NCBI RefSeq assembly: GCF_030271255.1
Contig: NZ_JASJOM010000007.1
Span: 62,001-126,000 of the forward strand
Origin: Peribacillus folii
GTDB lineage: Bacteria; Bacillota; Bacilli; Bacillales; DSM-1321
Direction: 5' to 3'
Length of the DNA stretch: 64,000 nt
The notes below the pieces were generated by a model. That model saw nothing but the letters and a program-made list of their open reading frames with translations. It was not told the DNA's origin and searched no databases. The translations under genes were made by a program, and so were the position numbers. Shown here piece by piece: positions 24,708 through 34,500 of the stretch (the first letter of the stretch is position 1; each line of letters starts with the position of its first letter).

Positions 24708-27672
24708 TCCAGGAAAATTAAAAATCAAAATAGCGGCTCTCGAAAACGGGTCCTATGCCCTAGGTGCCGTCAATGAGGATAATGCCTTCCTCAACACGAA
24801 TCATATACGCAGGCTGCTCTTCAATTGGGATGACGCAAGCTTTTATGGGACGAAAATGACTACGGATACGATCGATGGCAATCCTGTATTCATTCTGGAT
24901 GCGTGGGGACTTCTCAATTTTTTTGCGAAGGAGAGTTTCAACTCCTTCATAGAATGGGAATGGTCCGAAATCTCGTCGCTTTGCCTGGCGGCGGCACCCG
25001 TTCTGCATGAATCCATTGAGGCGGGCATCCCAGTGCCCGATTTCACCAATCTGCAGCTGGACTCCATTGGCTGGAAGCTTCCCGAAGAAGTCGAGGAGGA
25101 ATTCGTCCCTTCATTTTGGGAGGAAAGCATCGTGTTAGACCTCCCCGCTCCAGAGGCCGAAACGAATCGGACATTCATCGAAAAGTGGTATAACGGTGCC
25201 GCTAACATGTACTTAAAGAATTATTCACCCATGCACCATAAGTGGAGCGAGGCTGTTGGCGCATTAAAGGATTCAAGATTATCACCTGAAGAACTACAGG
25301 CATTTTTTGATAAAGAGAGCTGGCAGGAATGGTTAGGGGCAAAGCCCGATCCGAAGCCCTTCACCATTGGCCTCCGGTTAACGGAGCCTCCTGACGGCAA
25401 TGGGCCCTGGGTACTCGACGTCACCCTTCGATCCAAGAGGGATGAAACGATCGTTGAAACCTATACCGGGAAAAAACTGCCGCGCGGCTGGAACAAGTAT
25501 GCCAGCGATGTGGTACGGGCCACGAAACGCTGGCAGCTCATCGTGCCCTGGCTTGGAGAGAATGGCCGTCTGAAAAGGGAGATATCGGAAACGGACGCAT
25601 GGGAGTTCTTGACCGATGCTAGTGAAAAGCTTCTGTTCCTTGGCGTCGAAATCCTCCTTCCCTCCTGGTGGCTTGCCCTGAAGGAATCCTCCCTGAAGGT
25701 GAAGGCGAAAGTAAAGAGCCAATCCAACCGCGGCCCTTCCTATGTAGGGCTGAAAGCTTTAATGGATTTTGATTGGCGCTTCTCATTAAATGGCAAGGAG
25801 CTCACCGAGGCGGAGTTCGCGGAGCTCGTCGACCAAAAAAGACGGCTTGTCTTCATCCGCGGTCAATGGGTCAAGCTTGATCCGGCTTTCATAAAGCAAA
25901 TACAGGTATTGATGGAAACAGCCAATGAAAAAGGGATACAGCTGTCAGACTTGCTGCAGCAGGAGTTATTGAATGGCGAAAATGAAGATGGAGTGATCGA
26001 CTCGGAAAATGAGGATATGCTCCGCATTCAATTCGAGCTGAACCAGGAGCTCCGTAAGATGGTCGGAAGGCTCAGGGAAACCAAAAACATATCCGTCCTT
26101 CCCGTCCCCGATGAACTTCAGGGCGACCTGCGTCCCTATCAAAAGCTGGGCATGAGCTGGCTGCTTTTCTTGAGGGAGCACGGTTTTGGCGCTTGCCTTG
26201 CAGACGATATGGGGCTGGGGAAAACGGTGCAGATGATTGCCTACCTGCTTCATGTTAAAAACAAGGAAGGCGCAGGTAACGAGCTGCCCGCAGCATCCAG
26301 CGGCGAACAAAAGCGTGAAACGATCATCGTCGAAGAGGAAGTTGGCGCAGGGGTCAGTGACGCTGAAGATATCATTGCTTCTACTCCTGAACCTGTTTCC
26401 GTGCAATCTGCGCTCATCGTCTGCCCTACGTCGGTCCTTGGCAACTGGCAGAAGGAATTGGAAAAATTTGCACCGACACTTAAAGTCCACCTTCATTACG
26501 GATCGAATCGATCGAAGGGTGAGGCATTTGCAAAAAAAGCCGCACAGCACGATATTGTGCTGACATCATACGGCCTGACGCATCAAGATATCCCTGAGCT
26601 AACCTCGATCCAATGGAGCAGCGTCATCCTGGACGAAGCGCAAAACATCAAGAATGCCCAAACCAAGCAATCCAAGGCAGTCCGCAAGCTCAATGGGCGG
26701 CACCATATCGCCTTATCGGGTACACCAATGGAAAACCGCTTAAGTGAGCTTTGGGCGATTTTTGACTTCATTAACAAAGGATATCTTGGAACGCTCGGCC
26801 AATTTCAGGAAAAATATGTGGCCACGATCGAACGGGATGACCAAAAAGATAAAATCAAGGAATTGCAGCGTTTAATCCAGCCGTTCCTGCTTCGCCGGAC
26901 AAAACGGGATAAAGATGTCGCACTTAATCTTCCCGATAAGCAGGAGCAGAAGGAATTCGTTCCGCTTACCACCGAGCAAGCATCATTGTATGAACAGCTG
27001 ATCAAGGATACCTTCACTGATATTGAACAGCTGTCAGCCTTTGAACGAAAAGGCATCATCTTGCAGATGCTGAATAAGCTGAAGCAGCTTTGCAATCACC
27101 CAGCGCTTTATTTAAAAGAGCTTGATAAGGAAAACATCATGAAGGCGGCAAATCGATCCGGTAAGCTCGAGAAGCTTACCGAGCTTGTTGATGCCGTCCG
27201 CGAACAGGAAGAAAGCTGCCTCATTTTCACTCAATATATCGGGATGGGCAACATGATGAAAGAATTGCTGGAGAAACGGTATAACATCGAAGTTCCATTC
27301 CTGAACGGAAGTGCGAACAAGAAGCAGCGCGACGAAATGATTACACGCTTCCAAGATGGCGAATTTCCCATCTTCATCCTTTCATTAAAAGCCGGCGGCA
27401 CTGGCCTTAACCTTACGGAAGCAAACCACGTGATCCATTATGACCGTTGGTGGAATCCGGCTGTCGAGAATCAGGCGACGGACCGTGCTTACCGAATTGG
27501 ACAGCAGCGGTTCGTTCATGTTCATAAGTTAATCTGTACAGGGACACTGGAAGAAAAAATCGATCAAATGCTCGATAAAAAACAAGCATTGAACGACGAA
27601 ATCATCAGCAGTGACAACTGGATCACCGAACTTTCCACAGAGGAAATCAAGGATCTGGTCGCTCTTCAATAG
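24700..27672 (+). CDS. ywqA: SNF2-family helicase/ATPase (YwqA-like)
   Basis: 990 residues. The N-terminal 450 form a bacterial SNF2-associated region. The SNF2 motor follows with Walker A DDMGLGKT (about 502-509), VCPTSVLGNWQKE, LDEAQNIKN (about 643), SGTPMENRLSELW, and the helicase C part ILSLKAGGTGLNLTEAN plus DRAYRIGQ. It is an ATP-dependent double-strand DNA translocase, probably remodelling protein-DNA complexes or aiding repair. It overlaps ywqB by eight bases. About 45 residues after the Walker A motif form an acidic insertion (EEEVGAGVSDAEDIIAS), which is a loop rather than a break. A strong terminator ends the operon. Confidence 0.96.
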   Translation: MFNPGKLKIKIAALENGSYALGAVNEDNAFLNTNHIRRLLFNWDDASFYGTKMTTDTIDGNPVFILDAWGLLNFFAKESFNSFIEWEWSEISSLCLAAAPVLHESIEAGIPVPDFTNLQLDSIGWKLPEEVEEEFVPSFWEESIVLDLPAPEAETNRTFIEKWYNGAANMYLKNYSPMHHKWSEAVGALKDSRLSPEELQAFFDKESWQEWLGAKPDPKPFTIGLRLTEPPDGNGPWVLDVTLRSKRDETIVETYTGKKLPRGWNKYASDVVRATKRWQLIVPWLGENGRLKREISETDAWEFLTDASEKLLFLGVEILLPSWWLALKESSLKVKAKVKSQSNRGPSYVGLKALMDFDWRFSLNGKELTEAEFAELVDQKRRLVFIRGQWVKLDPAFIKQIQVLMETANEKGIQLSDLLQQELLNGENEDGVIDSENEDMLRIQFELNQELRKMVGRLRETKNISVLPVPDELQGDLRPYQKLGMSWLLFLREHGFGACLADDMGLGKTVQMIAYLLHVKNKEGAGNELPAASSGEQKRETIIVEEEVGAGVSDAEDIIASTPEPVSVQSALIVCPTSVLGNWQKELEKFAPTLKVHLHYGSNRSKGEAFAKKAAQHDIVLTSYGLTHQDIPELTSIQWSSVILDEAQNIKNAQTKQSKAVRKLNGRHHIALSGTPMENRLSELWAIFDFINKGYLGTLGQFQEKYVATIERDDQKDKIKELQRLIQPFLLRRTKRDKDVALNLPDKQEQKEFVPLTTEQASLYEQLIKDTFTDIEQLSAFERKGIILQMLNKLKQLCNHPALYLKELDKENIMKAANRSGKLEKLTELVDAVREQEESCLIFTQYIGMGNMMKELLEKRYNIEVPFLNGSANKKQRDEMITRFQDGEFPIFILSLKAGGTGLNLTEANHVIHYDRWWNPAVENQATDRAYRIGQQRFVHVHKLICTGTLEEKIDQMLDKKQALNDEIISSDNWITELSTEEIKDLVALQ

Positions 27673-27690
27673 GATCAAGATCGATCTGCT

Positions 27691-27737
27691 AACGAAAAGG
27701 GAGAATGCCGATACTACCGGCATTCCCCTTTTTCGTT
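27691..27737 (+). terminator. Terminator of ywqB-ywqA
   Basis: Long stem with arms at 27691-27710 and 27717-27736 (GAATGCCG / CGGCATTC at the top), followed by TTTTCGTTT. Confidence 0.88.
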
Positions 27738-27775
27738 TACGTTGACCGTACCATCCGCTTATTAGTGCCAGTGAT

Positions 27776-28384
27776 TCAAAAAACCGAACGTATCATATAG
27801 AGAGCCGTAATCCAGATGACGATGGCGGAAATTTTATTTAACAACCCTAGGAACGTTCCGGATGAATCCAACTTTTTCAGCAGTCTCCCTGCAAAACATA
27901 GTCCATGGAACCAGCACCATGACACCGCGATGCAGGTTGCCGTGAATATCATTTTATCCGTTCCTGAATAAACAAGCGAGCTCGAACCGATGACACCGAT
28001 CGTATCCAAGATTGCGTGTGGATTCAGCAATGATACCGATAAAGCGAAGGCAATTTGTTTTTTCGCAGGCATTTGCTTTGATTGATTATCTGCCTGTGGA
28101 TCGGCAGCGGAAGACCAAATCTGGAATCCCATATACAGCAGGAATAGGACTCCAATAATGATTAAGGTCAGACGGAGCCAGTCATATTGCACGACAAGCA
28201 ACGAAACGCCCATAATGGCCAACAATATGAGTAATGTATCACATAGGGCAGCTGTAATCGTGGCAGGCAATGCTTTTTTTATGGTCGGCTGGATTGCCCC
28301 TTGATTGAAAATAAATACATTTTGCGCTCCTAATGGCAGGATCAGGCCCAATGCCAATAATAACCCATGAAAAAATGGTCCCAT
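27776..28384 (-). CDS. yisU: LysE/ArgO family amino-acid exporter (YisU-like)
   Basis: 202 residues with about six membrane helices. LysE signatures are visible at the start (GLILPLGAQNVFIFNQGA) and in NPHAILDTIGVIG. Such proteins export basic or other amino acids. The open frame runs 53 codons further upstream, but AAGGAGG seven bases before ATG 28384 fixes the start. A MocR-type regulator gene is divergent, the arrangement of yisU-yisV in B. subtilis, suggesting regulation by it. Substrate not determined. Confidence 0.92.
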   Translation of the reverse strand: MGPFFHGLLLALGLILPLGAQNVFIFNQGAIQPTIKKALPATITAALCDTLLILLAIMGVSLLVVQYDWLRLTLIIIGVLFLLYMGFQIWSSAADPQADNQSKQMPAKKQIAFALSVSLLNPHAILDTIGVIGSSSLVYSGTDKMIFTATCIAVSWCWFHGLCFAGRLLKKLDSSGTFLGLLNKISAIVIWITALYMIRSVF

Positions 28385-28415
28385 TCGAATACCTTCCTCC
28401 TTCAATTTCAGTATA

Positions 28416-29951
28416 ATGAAAAAAACAAGGGAATTGACCATCCATTTAGGAGAGCTTCCACCCAACCAATTAATGCCGAACCGACAGGAAAGGAGTGAGT
28501 TTTGCATCGTTATCGAATGGAGACCAAACCGGAAAATAAGCATATCCCTTCACCAGCAAATAGTGGATTGGATGAAACAACAAATTACAAGGGGCGAATG
28601 GCCAGTGGCGACCAAGCTTCCGTCGCAACGCTCATTGGCCGGAACTTTTGGCGTAAACCGCAGTACGATCATATCGGCCATCGATGAGCTGATGGCAGAC
28701 GGACTATTGGATACGAAGTCAGGATCCGGCACGTTCGTATCCAATAACACCTGGAACGTGTTAGCAGCAAGAAAGCAGCCCGACTGGAGCAACTATGTGC
28801 GCAACGGCCTGCATGAACCTAATTTACAGACGATTCAAGACATCAATCTCCATGAAGCGGACACCTCCATGATCAGATTGGGCACTGGTGAGCTTTCCCC
28901 ATCACTTTTGCCCGTAACAAAAATCGAGCAGACGCTGCAATCCACCGCCTTTGATGCATTCTCATTAGGATACTCCGAGCCCAAGGGCGATAAAAGGCTG
29001 CGGCAAAGCATTAGTGATCATTTAAAGGAAAAAGGCGTGACCGTAAGTCCGAGCTCGCTCATGATCGTCTCCGGAGGGCTGCAGGCACTCCAATTGATTG
29101 CAGTTGGCCTGCTTCCAAAAGGATCATTGATTTTACATGAGTCACCTTCTTATTTGAATTCGGTTCACCCCTTTCAATCTGCTGGCATGCATTTGGCCGG
29201 CCTATCAAAACAAGGCAGGGACAATATCCGGAGACAAATAAAGCGGATCAATGGGAAGCAGAAAGCGTCACTTTTCTATACGGTTCCAACGTTTAACAAC
29301 CCAACCAACGCAACATGGACAAAGGAAGAAAGGCTGGACCTTCTATCCATATGCAAAAACGAACAAATTCCCATTATTGAAGATGACGTTTATCGTGATT
29401 TATGGTTTGAACATGAACCGCCGCCACCCTTAAAATCCTTTGATACAGATGGCCTGGTTTTGCACATCGGCAGTATGTCGAAAACTTTGAGCCCAGGATT
29501 GCGCATCGGATGGATCGCTGGACCGATGCCAGTAATTGAACGGTTATCGGATATTAAAATGCAGATGGACTACGGCTCAAGTGCACTTTCGCAGCAACTT
29601 GTAGCCACATGGCTCTCCAATGGCCATTATTCCCATCATTTAGAATGGCTGCGGCGTGAATTGATGGCACGCAGGGATTTTACATTGGCTCTTCTCAAGC
29701 AATATTTTGAAGGAATTTCCAAATGGCAAACACCTCAAGGCGGTTTTTATATATGGGTAGAAATATGCAAACCAATTGTAAATCCAACCCTTTTCAAGCT
29801 AGCGATAAAAAATCACCTACTCATCAATCCCGGTTACATATATGAACCAAATAACCATACGCATATAAGGCTCTCGTACTCATATGCCTCTGAAGAACAA
29901 CTGGATTACGGAATTCGAACCCTATCGAAAATCATCAGGCGATTGATTTAA
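28416..29951 (+). CDS. yisV: MocR-type regulator (GntR HTH + aminotransferase domain, YisV-like); start uncertain
   Basis: A GntR winged-helix (starting near IEWRPNRKISISLHQQ, with KLPSQRSLAGTFGVNRSTI) is fused to a type-I aminotransferase fold (about 160-510) with the PLP lysine in GSMSKTLSPGLRIGW and EDDVYRDLWF. MocR proteins sense PLP or amino-acid-related ligands. Homologues begin at or near the MEW-type tripeptide that corresponds to IEW here. In this frame the ATGs are at 28416 and 28473, both with poor ribosome binding sites; the strong AGGAAAGGAG (28486-28495) points to a TTG at 28502 in another frame. The true start is therefore unclear. It is divergent from yisU. Confidence 0.88.
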   Translation: MKKTRELTIHLGELPPNQLMPNRQERSEFCIVIEWRPNRKISISLHQQIVDWMKQQITRGEWPVATKLPSQRSLAGTFGVNRSTIISAIDELMADGLLDTKSGSGTFVSNNTWNVLAARKQPDWSNYVRNGLHEPNLQTIQDINLHEADTSMIRLGTGELSPSLLPVTKIEQTLQSTAFDAFSLGYSEPKGDKRLRQSISDHLKEKGVTVSPSSLMIVSGGLQALQLIAVGLLPKGSLILHESPSYLNSVHPFQSAGMHLAGLSKQGRDNIRRQIKRINGKQKASLFYTVPTFNNPTNATWTKEERLDLLSICKNEQIPIIEDDVYRDLWFEHEPPPPLKSFDTDGLVLHIGSMSKTLSPGLRIGWIAGPMPVIERLSDIKMQMDYGSSALSQQLVATWLSNGHYSHHLEWLRRELMARRDFTLALLKQYFEGISKWQTPQGGFYIWVEICKPIVNPTLFKLAIKNHLLINPGYIYEPNNHTHIRLSYSYASEEQLDYGIRTLSKIIRRLI

Positions 29952-29995
29952 CGGCATCGACACAACTTGTGGCTTCAAATTCGCCAACCGACCAA

Positions 29996-30018
29996 GAAAA
30001 AGGCTGCCTCGGCAGCCC
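29996..30018. terminator. Bidirectional terminator between the MocR gene and the 137-residue gene
   Basis: GGCTGCC-TC-GGCAGCC (30002-30017). On the minus strand it is followed by TTTTTC; the plus side has CCTTCTTA, which is weaker. Confidence 0.7.
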
Positions 30019-30032
30019 CTTCTTACTACGCT

Positions 30033-30446
30033 TTAAAATCGGCTCACCCTTTCACTTTTCTTCTCACTCAAATTGTTGATGAAAAAGGAATGATGATCCC
30101 CATGATCGATCATGATATGCTCCAGAATTGCAGTAAGTGCACTGCCTTTATTTAGCTGGTGTTCTTCCGGAATCTCTTCGATCGTAATCATTTCTTTATG
30201 CGGGTCATATTGAATCGATGTTCTGGCACCCTTTTCCAGGAAAGAAAGGGTCACTAACTGGCACAGTGGGTAATGTTGATAAGTTGGATCCATGGGGGGC
30301 TTGTTTTCAAAGGGAGAACTGACATGTTGGAGCGCATCAAAAAATCCTGGTTTTGCCAAGGAAGCCGAACTGCTTTCCCTTCCTTCAAGCTTCACTGTAA
30401 TTCCCCGAACATCCTCCTTATTGCTCGAGTCTTTCTTATAATTCAT
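30033..30446 (-). CDS. Hypothetical 137-residue protein
   Basis: Soluble, no signal peptide, starting MNYKKDSSNKEDVRG. Contains a Pro-rich middle (SPFENKPPMDPTYQHYPL) and a His/Asp-rich segment (EHIMIDHGDHHSFF) that could bind metal. The start is the ATG five bases after AGGAGGG; the GTG two codons earlier overlaps that site. Terminator follows. Family not recognised. Confidence 0.7.
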   Translation of the reverse strand: MNYKKDSSNKEDVRGITVKLEGRESSSASLAKPGFFDALQHVSSPFENKPPMDPTYQHYPLCQLVTLSFLEKGARTSIQYDPHKEMITIEEIPEEHQLNKGSALTAILEHIMIDHGDHHSFFINNLSEKKSERVSRF

Positions 30447-30594
30447 AAACACCCTCCTTATTTTGATTCTTTATACCTAATTCTTTTCTACCGCCCAAAT
30501 TACCTGCTAAATTATAATTTTTTTCATTTAACCCAATAAACGTTTTTAAAAACTGCTCCATACATCTGTTATAGTAAGCCAAAAAGTCTGTTAG

Positions 30595-30690
30595 CTATGG
30601 AACGAAGGGAGCAAGAATCCTGCGGGAAACGCGGTCAAGGGAAGACACCGCAGGCACAAGCCGATGAGGCTAACGGAACGCCCTTACGAG
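30595..30690 (+). repeat. Interspersed Bacillus-type intergenic element (short form)
   Basis: Contains AATCCTGCGGGAAACGCGG ... ACACCGCAGGCACAAGCC ... GATGAGGCTAACGG. CCTGCGG and CCGCAGG are inverted arms. It aligns by eye with the first half of the element at 1035-1205, same orientation. Confidence 0.65.
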
Positions 30691-30706
30691 TTTAGGCTTT
30701 ACATGG

Positions 30707-31436
30707 ATTTGTAGCGGGTTTTCTTGAAGATTGCTATTTTTAAGCGCCCATTAGGGCCGTTTCTCGTCGATTACTTGCGTTATCCTCAAATTCGGCCTGG
30801 GTTCCCGACATCATCACTGCTTCCTTTCACCATTTCGGGGCGTTACTCGTCAATTTAGCGACTTTACTCGCCAGTTCGGCACTTTTACTCGCCAATTTAG
30901 CGACTTTACTCGCGAATTTCGTGCTTTTACTCGCGAATTTATACCTTGCATTGAATTTGTGGCGGGTTTTCTTGAAGATTGCTATTTTTAAGCGCCCATT
31001 AGGGCCGTTTCTCGTCGATTACTTGCGTTATCCTCAAATTCGGCCTGAGTTCCCGGCATCATCACTGCTTCCTTTCACCATTTCGGGGCGTTACTCGTAA
31101 TTTAGCGACTTTACTCGCCAGTTCGGCACTTTTACTCGCCAATTTAGCGACTTTACTCGCGAATTTCGTGCTTTTACTCGCGAATTTAGACCTTGCATCG
31201 AATTTGTGGCGGGTTTTCTTGAAGATTGCTATTTTTAAGCGCCCATTAGGGCCGTTTCTCGTCGATTACTTGCGTTATCCTCAAATTCGGCCTGAGTTCC
31301 CCGCATTACCACTGCTTCCTTTCACCATTTCGGGGCGTTACTCGCCAATTTAGTTACTTTACTCGCCAATTCGGCACTTTTACTCGCCAATTTAGCGACT
31401 TTACTCGCCAATTCGGCACTTTTACTCGCGAGTTTA
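30707..31436. repeat. Three tandem ~248-bp repeats with internal ~20-bp sub-repeats
   Basis: Copies begin at 30707, 30955 and 31202 (ATTTGTRGCGGGTTTTC), with periods 248 and 247. The first 90 bases are almost identical in all three. Each copy ends in five or six sub-repeats of the form CTTTACTCGCCAATTTAGC / CTTTTACTCGCCAGTTCGGC. The third copy diverges most in its sub-repeats. Confidence 0.95.
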
Positions 31437-31521
31437 GATGTTCACTGTGAATGTACAATTCGACCAAACTATAGGCAGTGATTTCGAGCAGATTGGAATG
31501 CAAGGGTCAAGAATCAAAACC

Positions 31522-31570
31522 AAAAAAAACTGTAGACAAACTCCATCATTACCCGAGTTTGTCCACAGTA
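31522..31570 (-). terminator. Terminator of the Vpr-like protease gene
   Basis: On the minus strand CTGTGGACAAACTC pairs with GAGTTTGTCTACAG (one mismatch), followed by eight T. Confidence 0.88.
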
Positions 31571-31582
31571 TGGCCTTTTGGA

Positions 31583-34500
31583 CTATTTCTTAGCTTTCAC
31601 TATGTTGTATTCCTTCTTCGATTCGTTGCCAGCAAGATCGGTCACTTTAAATTCAATCTTGTTGTTGCCTGATTTGAGCGGCAGTTCCAATTTCTTTATC
31701 TCTTTCTTAAAAGCTCTCATTTTGTATGGTTCCTTGAACTCATTATAGAAAACTTCATTTCCGTTCAAGTAAAGGCGGATTTCATCGAAATTATCCTCGA
31801 CCGTCACGTCCACCTTCGGATTTTTCGCTTTTGCTCCTACAGTTGCCGGTACGCCTTTAACCTTCAAGCCCGGTTTTGTCGTATCAACCATGATCACCTT
31901 TTTAAACGAAACCGTGTTATCCCAATTGTCTGTGGCTTTGACCGTCATGCTTTGAACGCCATCTGCATACTTCTTATCATAAGAGAATTCATACTTTTTA
32001 GTCGTTTTGTTATACGTTACAGGGACCGATTGATTATCAATCTTAAATTCCTTGATTTTCGATGCTTCCTCGATTTCTCCCGTTATGTTGATTTTACTTT
32101 TATTGCTCACGCTCAAGGTTTCAGGACTTTTAATTTTCACAGCCGGTGCATAATTATCGATTGGCGCCGTATCCTTGGCTAATTCCGTTTCAGCCACTTT
32201 TTCATTGCCTGCATTGTCAATCGCCACCACCTGTACCTTTTCCCCTCTTACATCAGGCAGGGTGAATTGTTTCGAAGTCGCCGGAAGCTCCTTTTCCACG
32301 ATTGATTTTCCATCGATCTGTACATCATAATAAGCAATTCCCGAACCATTCAGATTATCTTTACCTTGGATCGTCAATACATTACCGCTTTTCGAAATTC
32401 TGACCGTCGGCTTTACCGTATCGATTCTGACCGGCATTTTAAATGTCTGCCATTGTGCACCTTCGTAATCTATCATCGCTTTGATTTCAAAATAATAGAC
32501 ACCATCTTTTGCGGAGGCATTATTGACCTTCCCATCCCATTTCCGTGCTGAATCAAGCGTATAAGCAGTGCCTTCCCCGCCATCGTAATAGTTCTTGCGT
32601 ACATTATTCTCCGTGCGAAGTTTACGTACCTGTTTGTTTTCACCATTCAATATAGTGTATTCTACCTTTTTTGCATTCCTCAAGAATGATAGAATCGGCA
32701 CGAAGTCATCCTTTGCACCATCACCATTTGGGGAAATTGCAATCCGTTTGCTGTTGAATGTATCTGATGCAGGGTCGTAGCCAAGGTAATCGAAATCTTT
32801 ACCTACTGTCGTTGCTGCCCCTGCCGCGCCATAGAAAGACTCTTTGTCGTATTTGGTTCCATCAAGGATCGGTGCCTTATCCCACTCTCCCTTGAACCCT
32901 ACGTACGGCACATGCAGCTCCGGATTGATGTCGGCTGGATCCTTTAAAGTAACGAATCCTTCCGCAAAGTATCCATTCGGAAAGACCTTGTTGATGTCGA
33001 CAAGCGTCTTAAGATCATCGCCAAGCACTTTTGCTTTGGATATGTCGACTTTCACTTCGAATGTAACCGATTTTTTTGCTGGTACGGTTATCTTGTTCGT
33101 ATCTTTATTATTGATTTTGATTGAAGCGTCCTTTATTTCCTGTGCCTCCAATTGATGAGCGGAATAGCCGAGTTGACCCTGGATGCTATAATCCGTTTGG
33201 AGATTTCCTTTTACATCATATTTGACTGCTTTGTTGCTGAAATTCTCTACCTTCAAGCTAAAGGCGAATGTATTGCCGACCTCTTTCATGGCTACCTTCG
33301 CTTCTTTCGTGGAAGCCTCTGTGACGATGGCTGGCGTGGACAATGCTGAATGAAGCTGCATGACCCCGGCGCCCTGCCTGCGTGGCGAATAAGGATTATC
33401 CCAGCCGAACGCCTTATTGACGACCCCTTGATCCTTCACTGGTCTTGACGTGTTCATCATTAGGTTCTTAGCCAAATTGGTTCGGGCCTGCCCTGTTAAT
33501 TTAAAGTCTTTGTCCACCCTTTCTAAAACAAGGGCAGAGCCGCCGGCAACATGCGGTGCCGCCATCGAGGTACCACTCATCATCCCGTATTCATCATTGT
33601 TCAAGGTCGAGTATATTTGCCCGCCCGGAGCAGTGATTTCTGGTTTGAAGTCCAAATTCGGGGCAACGCCCCATGAGCTGAATGCACTCATTTTCCCGGC
33701 TTCCGGATTTGCCGATTTTATTTTACCGCCCTTGAAGCTGACTTTTACCTTTTCTCCGGCAGTTAAGGCCGTTTTCAGCTTGGCTCCATCGGATTTCAAC
33801 ATGAACAGCTGGGGAATCGTGATGCTTGCATCTGTCGCCATCGAAATGTAACCGTCGGCATTATTATAAATGATTACGCCTGCAGCACCTGCTGCCTGGG
33901 CATTTTTGGCTTTATCGATAAAAGAAAGCGTGCCGCGCTCGATGAGGGCGAACTTGCCTTTCACGTCCACTTTCGAAAGCTCCTCTGGCGACCCAATCCC
34001 TGCAGCAACCAAGTCATACGTTTTTTCCTTTAACGCATTCGGATGTACGCTTGACGCCGACATGAACGGAGACTTGCCTTCTTGACCGCCAATATCATAG
34101 GTAACCGCATCCAAATCCATAAAGTTATTCTCGACGGATGCCACTTGGACCGAGTCATAAGCAAGACCAGGTGAACCTGATACACCTATATCGGGGTTGG
34201 AGGCTGCTGGATTGGCAAATCCGTTGCCGAAGTGGGCCGAGTTCCCAGCCGAGATCGACATGATTATCCCATTATCTACAGCTCTCGATACCGCCTGCTG
34301 CTCGGGATCGTCCTCGGATACGAATCCTGCAGTCGAGCCAAGGCTCATATTCAGTACATCCGCCCCTAAAATGATGGCATCGTCAATGGCCTTGATATAA
34401 ATATCTCCCCAAGTCGTCTTCATGGCAGGATCATTACCGAAGACCTTCAAAGCAAGCAGCTGAGCTTCAGGGGCAACCCCTTTTATTCCGCCGTGCGCTT

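Larger units (their letters stand above)
30447..31582. other. 1.1-kb gene-free, repeat-filled region
   Basis: No supported gene. It holds an interspersed element (30595-30690), three tandem copies of a ~248-bp unit (30707-31436), and the protease-gene terminator (31522-31570). Open frames in it do not persist across repeat copies. Confidence 0.8.

Noticed and set aside
25966-26550. 194-codon minus-strand frame inside ywqA
   Set aside because: Antisense to a strongly conserved helicase domain, no ribosome binding site.
31168-31353. 61-codon frame in the 248-bp repeats
   Set aside because: The frame is not preserved in the other two repeat copies and has no start signal.
30707-31436. Tandem repeats considered as a CRISPR array
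   Set aside because: Units are ~248 bp with degenerate nested words, not short identical repeats with unique spacers, and no cas genes are present.
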